Below are positions 34,063 to 34,994 of a stretch of 34,994 bases of DNA, one piece after another. The notes below the pieces were generated by a model. That model ran no database searches. It had not been told where the DNA came from and worked only from the letters and a program-made list of their open reading frames with translations. Positions within the stretch are counted from its first letter, which is position 1, and each line of letters starts with the position of its first letter. Origin of the DNA: CAYWMP01 sp964459445 (GTDB lineage Bacteria; Desulfobacterota; DSM-4660; Desulfatiglandales; HGW-15); the NCBI GenBank assembly GCA_964459445.1, contig CAYWMP010000044.1, positions 1 through 34,994 of the forward strand, in the 5' to 3' direction. A program made the position numbers and the translations under genes.

Positions 34063-34083
34063 TTGGTTTAATTTGTTAACCAA
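34063..34083. promoter_or_regulatory. Possible operator upstream of the cupin-liv operon
   Basis: TTGGTT and AACCAA form a perfect inverted repeat separated by nine bases, 11 bases before the cupin start codon and directly downstream of a candidate -10 box. This is a classical repressor-site position. The regulator is not identified. Confidence 0.4.
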
Positions 34084-34113
34084 TAATAAGTAGCGCCCAA
34101 TTATCCCCAACAA
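34084..34113 (-). promoter_or_regulatory. Candidate promoter for the cupin-liv operon
   Basis: On the - strand TTGTTG (34113-34108) and TTATTA (34089-34084) are 18 bases apart. The match is moderate, but position and the adjacent inverted repeat support it. Confidence 0.3.
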
Positions 34114-34577
34114 GTTGCCCAAAACAAGTCAATCTCACCTCCTCTCTTTTCGGAATCCCCCCGTCCTGATGAACGCGGACTCACCTTACGGACTCCATCC
34201 CGCCACAGCGTCGATTGAAAGAAGGCTTCCTTTCCTCCACAGAGGCTGCCAATCAGTTTGGGCTCTTCGCCGAGTCCCAAGGTGAAAGGGTTTCTTCTAA
34301 TGGGAATTTAGTCGAAAACATCAACCTTCACATTTTGTCTAGCACGCTATACATGAATAGTACATTTGTCAATAAAAAATCCAGAAAATTGATACAAATT
34401 CCACAGGCGATTAGGCTGTTGAGAATGTTGTCGATAAAGACCGCGATTCTGTCATAAACGGAGCCACTAATAAACCAAGATCATCACCCCCTCTCCAACC
34501 CTCCCCCCTAAGACCGACCCTGGCACACACTTGACACAGCCGCAATGGCAACATCTGATTTTATGAACACTTTTCTG

Positions 34578-34667
34578 AACCGCAGAATATCGAACAAGAA
34601 ATATTGAATGTCGAAGTGAATACTTCACGATTCTGCGGTTCCTTGTTCGACATTCGATATTCAATGA
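34578..34667. repeat. Interleaved inverted-repeat element (CCGCAGAAT / GAATGTCGAA type)
   Basis: AACCGCAGAAT (34578-34588) is matched by ATTCTGCGGTT (34630-34640), CGAACAAG (34591-34598) by CTTGTTCG (34642-34649), and GAATGTCGAA (34606-34615) by TTCGACATTC (34647-34656). GTGAA-TAC-TTCAC (34616-34628) forms a small central palindrome. The units are in a permuted order, as if two copies had been joined head to head. I have the impression of similar intergenic sequences in other deltaproteobacterial genomes. Confidence 0.65.
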
Positions 34668-34771
34668 TTTTAGGAAGTTAGCAGTCATTAAGAATCACAC
34701 CCAAAACACGCCCTGTGTTTAGTGTGCATAAGGACCAACCCTTAAGAGACGGTGTCCTAATTCCATTACCC

Positions 34772-34893
34772 TGTCATTCCGGACGAGTCCACCGGTAGTG
34801 GAGGAGCCCCAGAATCCAAAAAAATTCTATAGAATCAGCCTGCTCTGGATCCCGGCTCGCGTCCTGCTTTGCGAAACCTGGCCCGGATGACGA
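34772..34893. repeat. Degenerate TGTCATTCCGG...CCGGATGACG inverted-repeat element
   Basis: The left end TGTCATTCCGGACGAG (34772 onward) and the right end GGCCCGGATGACGA (to 34893) are imperfect inverted copies, with internal AGAATCC and CTCTGGATCCCGGCTCGCG segments. This is the layout of a MITE-like intergenic repeat common in proteobacteria (GTCATTCCCG...CGGGAATGAC type). It is non-coding and visibly decayed. Confidence 0.6.
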
Positions 34894-34994
34894 ACTATTC
34901 CTCAGCCTTTGACGGGGGAGTTAGAGGAGTGAGAGACTCTATAACTTCAGAACTCCTGACATAGGCCACCGTTTTTATGAAACATGACCATGCT

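Larger units (their letters stand above)
34114..34994. other. Non-coding right end of the window
   Basis: About 880 bases without a convincing gene. Frames at 34215-34457 (+) and 34467-34688 (-) have no family resemblance; the second runs through a repeat. The stretch holds two intergenic repeat elements (34578-34667 and 34772-34893). No tRNA or mobile-element gene was recognised. Confidence 0.6.

Noticed and set aside
34215..34457. 80-codon frame near the right end (+)
   Set aside because: No ribosome binding site or domain; composition matches surrounding non-coding DNA.
34561..34680. Repeat region considered as CRISPR or tRNA-like
   Set aside because: Units are inverted and permuted rather than regularly spaced direct repeats, and there is no cloverleaf.

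Overview
The window reads as a chromosomal segment of an anaerobic deltaproteobacterium (Desulfobacterota: sulfate reducer, syntroph or metal reducer). This is inferred from gene content: three tungsten/molybdenum aldehyde:ferredoxin oxidoreductase (AOR) genes, a multihaem c-type cytochrome, a membrane ETF:menaquinone-type oxidoreductase, ADP-forming acyl-CoA synthetase chemistry, and intergenic repeats of a style I associate with that group. No rRNA, tRNA, CRISPR array, transposase or phage gene was seen. Coding is dense: the + strand is used from 395 to 11564 and the - strand from 34052 down to 11650, and the two meet at a hairpin at 11600-11645.

Left block (+, 395-8150): an acyl-CoA catabolism operon with acyl-CoA dehydrogenase, NDP-forming acyl-CoA synthetase, a DUF35 zinc-ribbon/OB protein, a thiolase, an AOR and an RpiR-type regulator. 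Together they could oxidise an aldehyde to an acid, activate it, dehydrogenate it and cleave a 3-oxoacyl-CoA. The dehydrogenase lacks a glutamate at both usual catalytic positions. A second + group (8708-11564) holds an iron-sulfur flavoprotein, an atypical SDR protein and an aryl-alcohol-type zinc alcohol dehydrogenase.

Middle block (-, 14789-11650): a second AOR, a MoaD/ThiS-like sulfur carrier and a radical SAM protein form a compact three-gene unit, probably an AOR with dedicated maturation functions.

Central block (-, 26491-15005): the highlight. It is a mycofactocin locus with an expanded redox module, in transcription order: mftA (43-codon precursor ending in IDGICGVY), mftB, mftC, two FadH/old-yellow-enzyme-like flavoproteins, ETF alpha, a seven-haem cytochrome c, a membrane FeS oxidoreductase of the EMO type, ETF beta and the glycosyltransferase mftF. 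Most neighbours overlap or nearly touch. The layout suggests that mycofactocin is made here and wired through ETF and EMO to the quinone pool and/or periplasmic haems. mftD, mftE, mftG and mftR are not in the window.

Right block (-, 34052-26833): a small cupin, a Liv-type substrate-binding protein and two Liv permeases (no ATPase genes), a third AOR, a zinc alcohol dehydrogenase and a second cupin. This looks like uptake and oxidation of a small organic compound, with alcohol dehydrogenase and AOR as consecutive steps. The final 940 bases hold only a candidate promoter/operator and two repeat elements.
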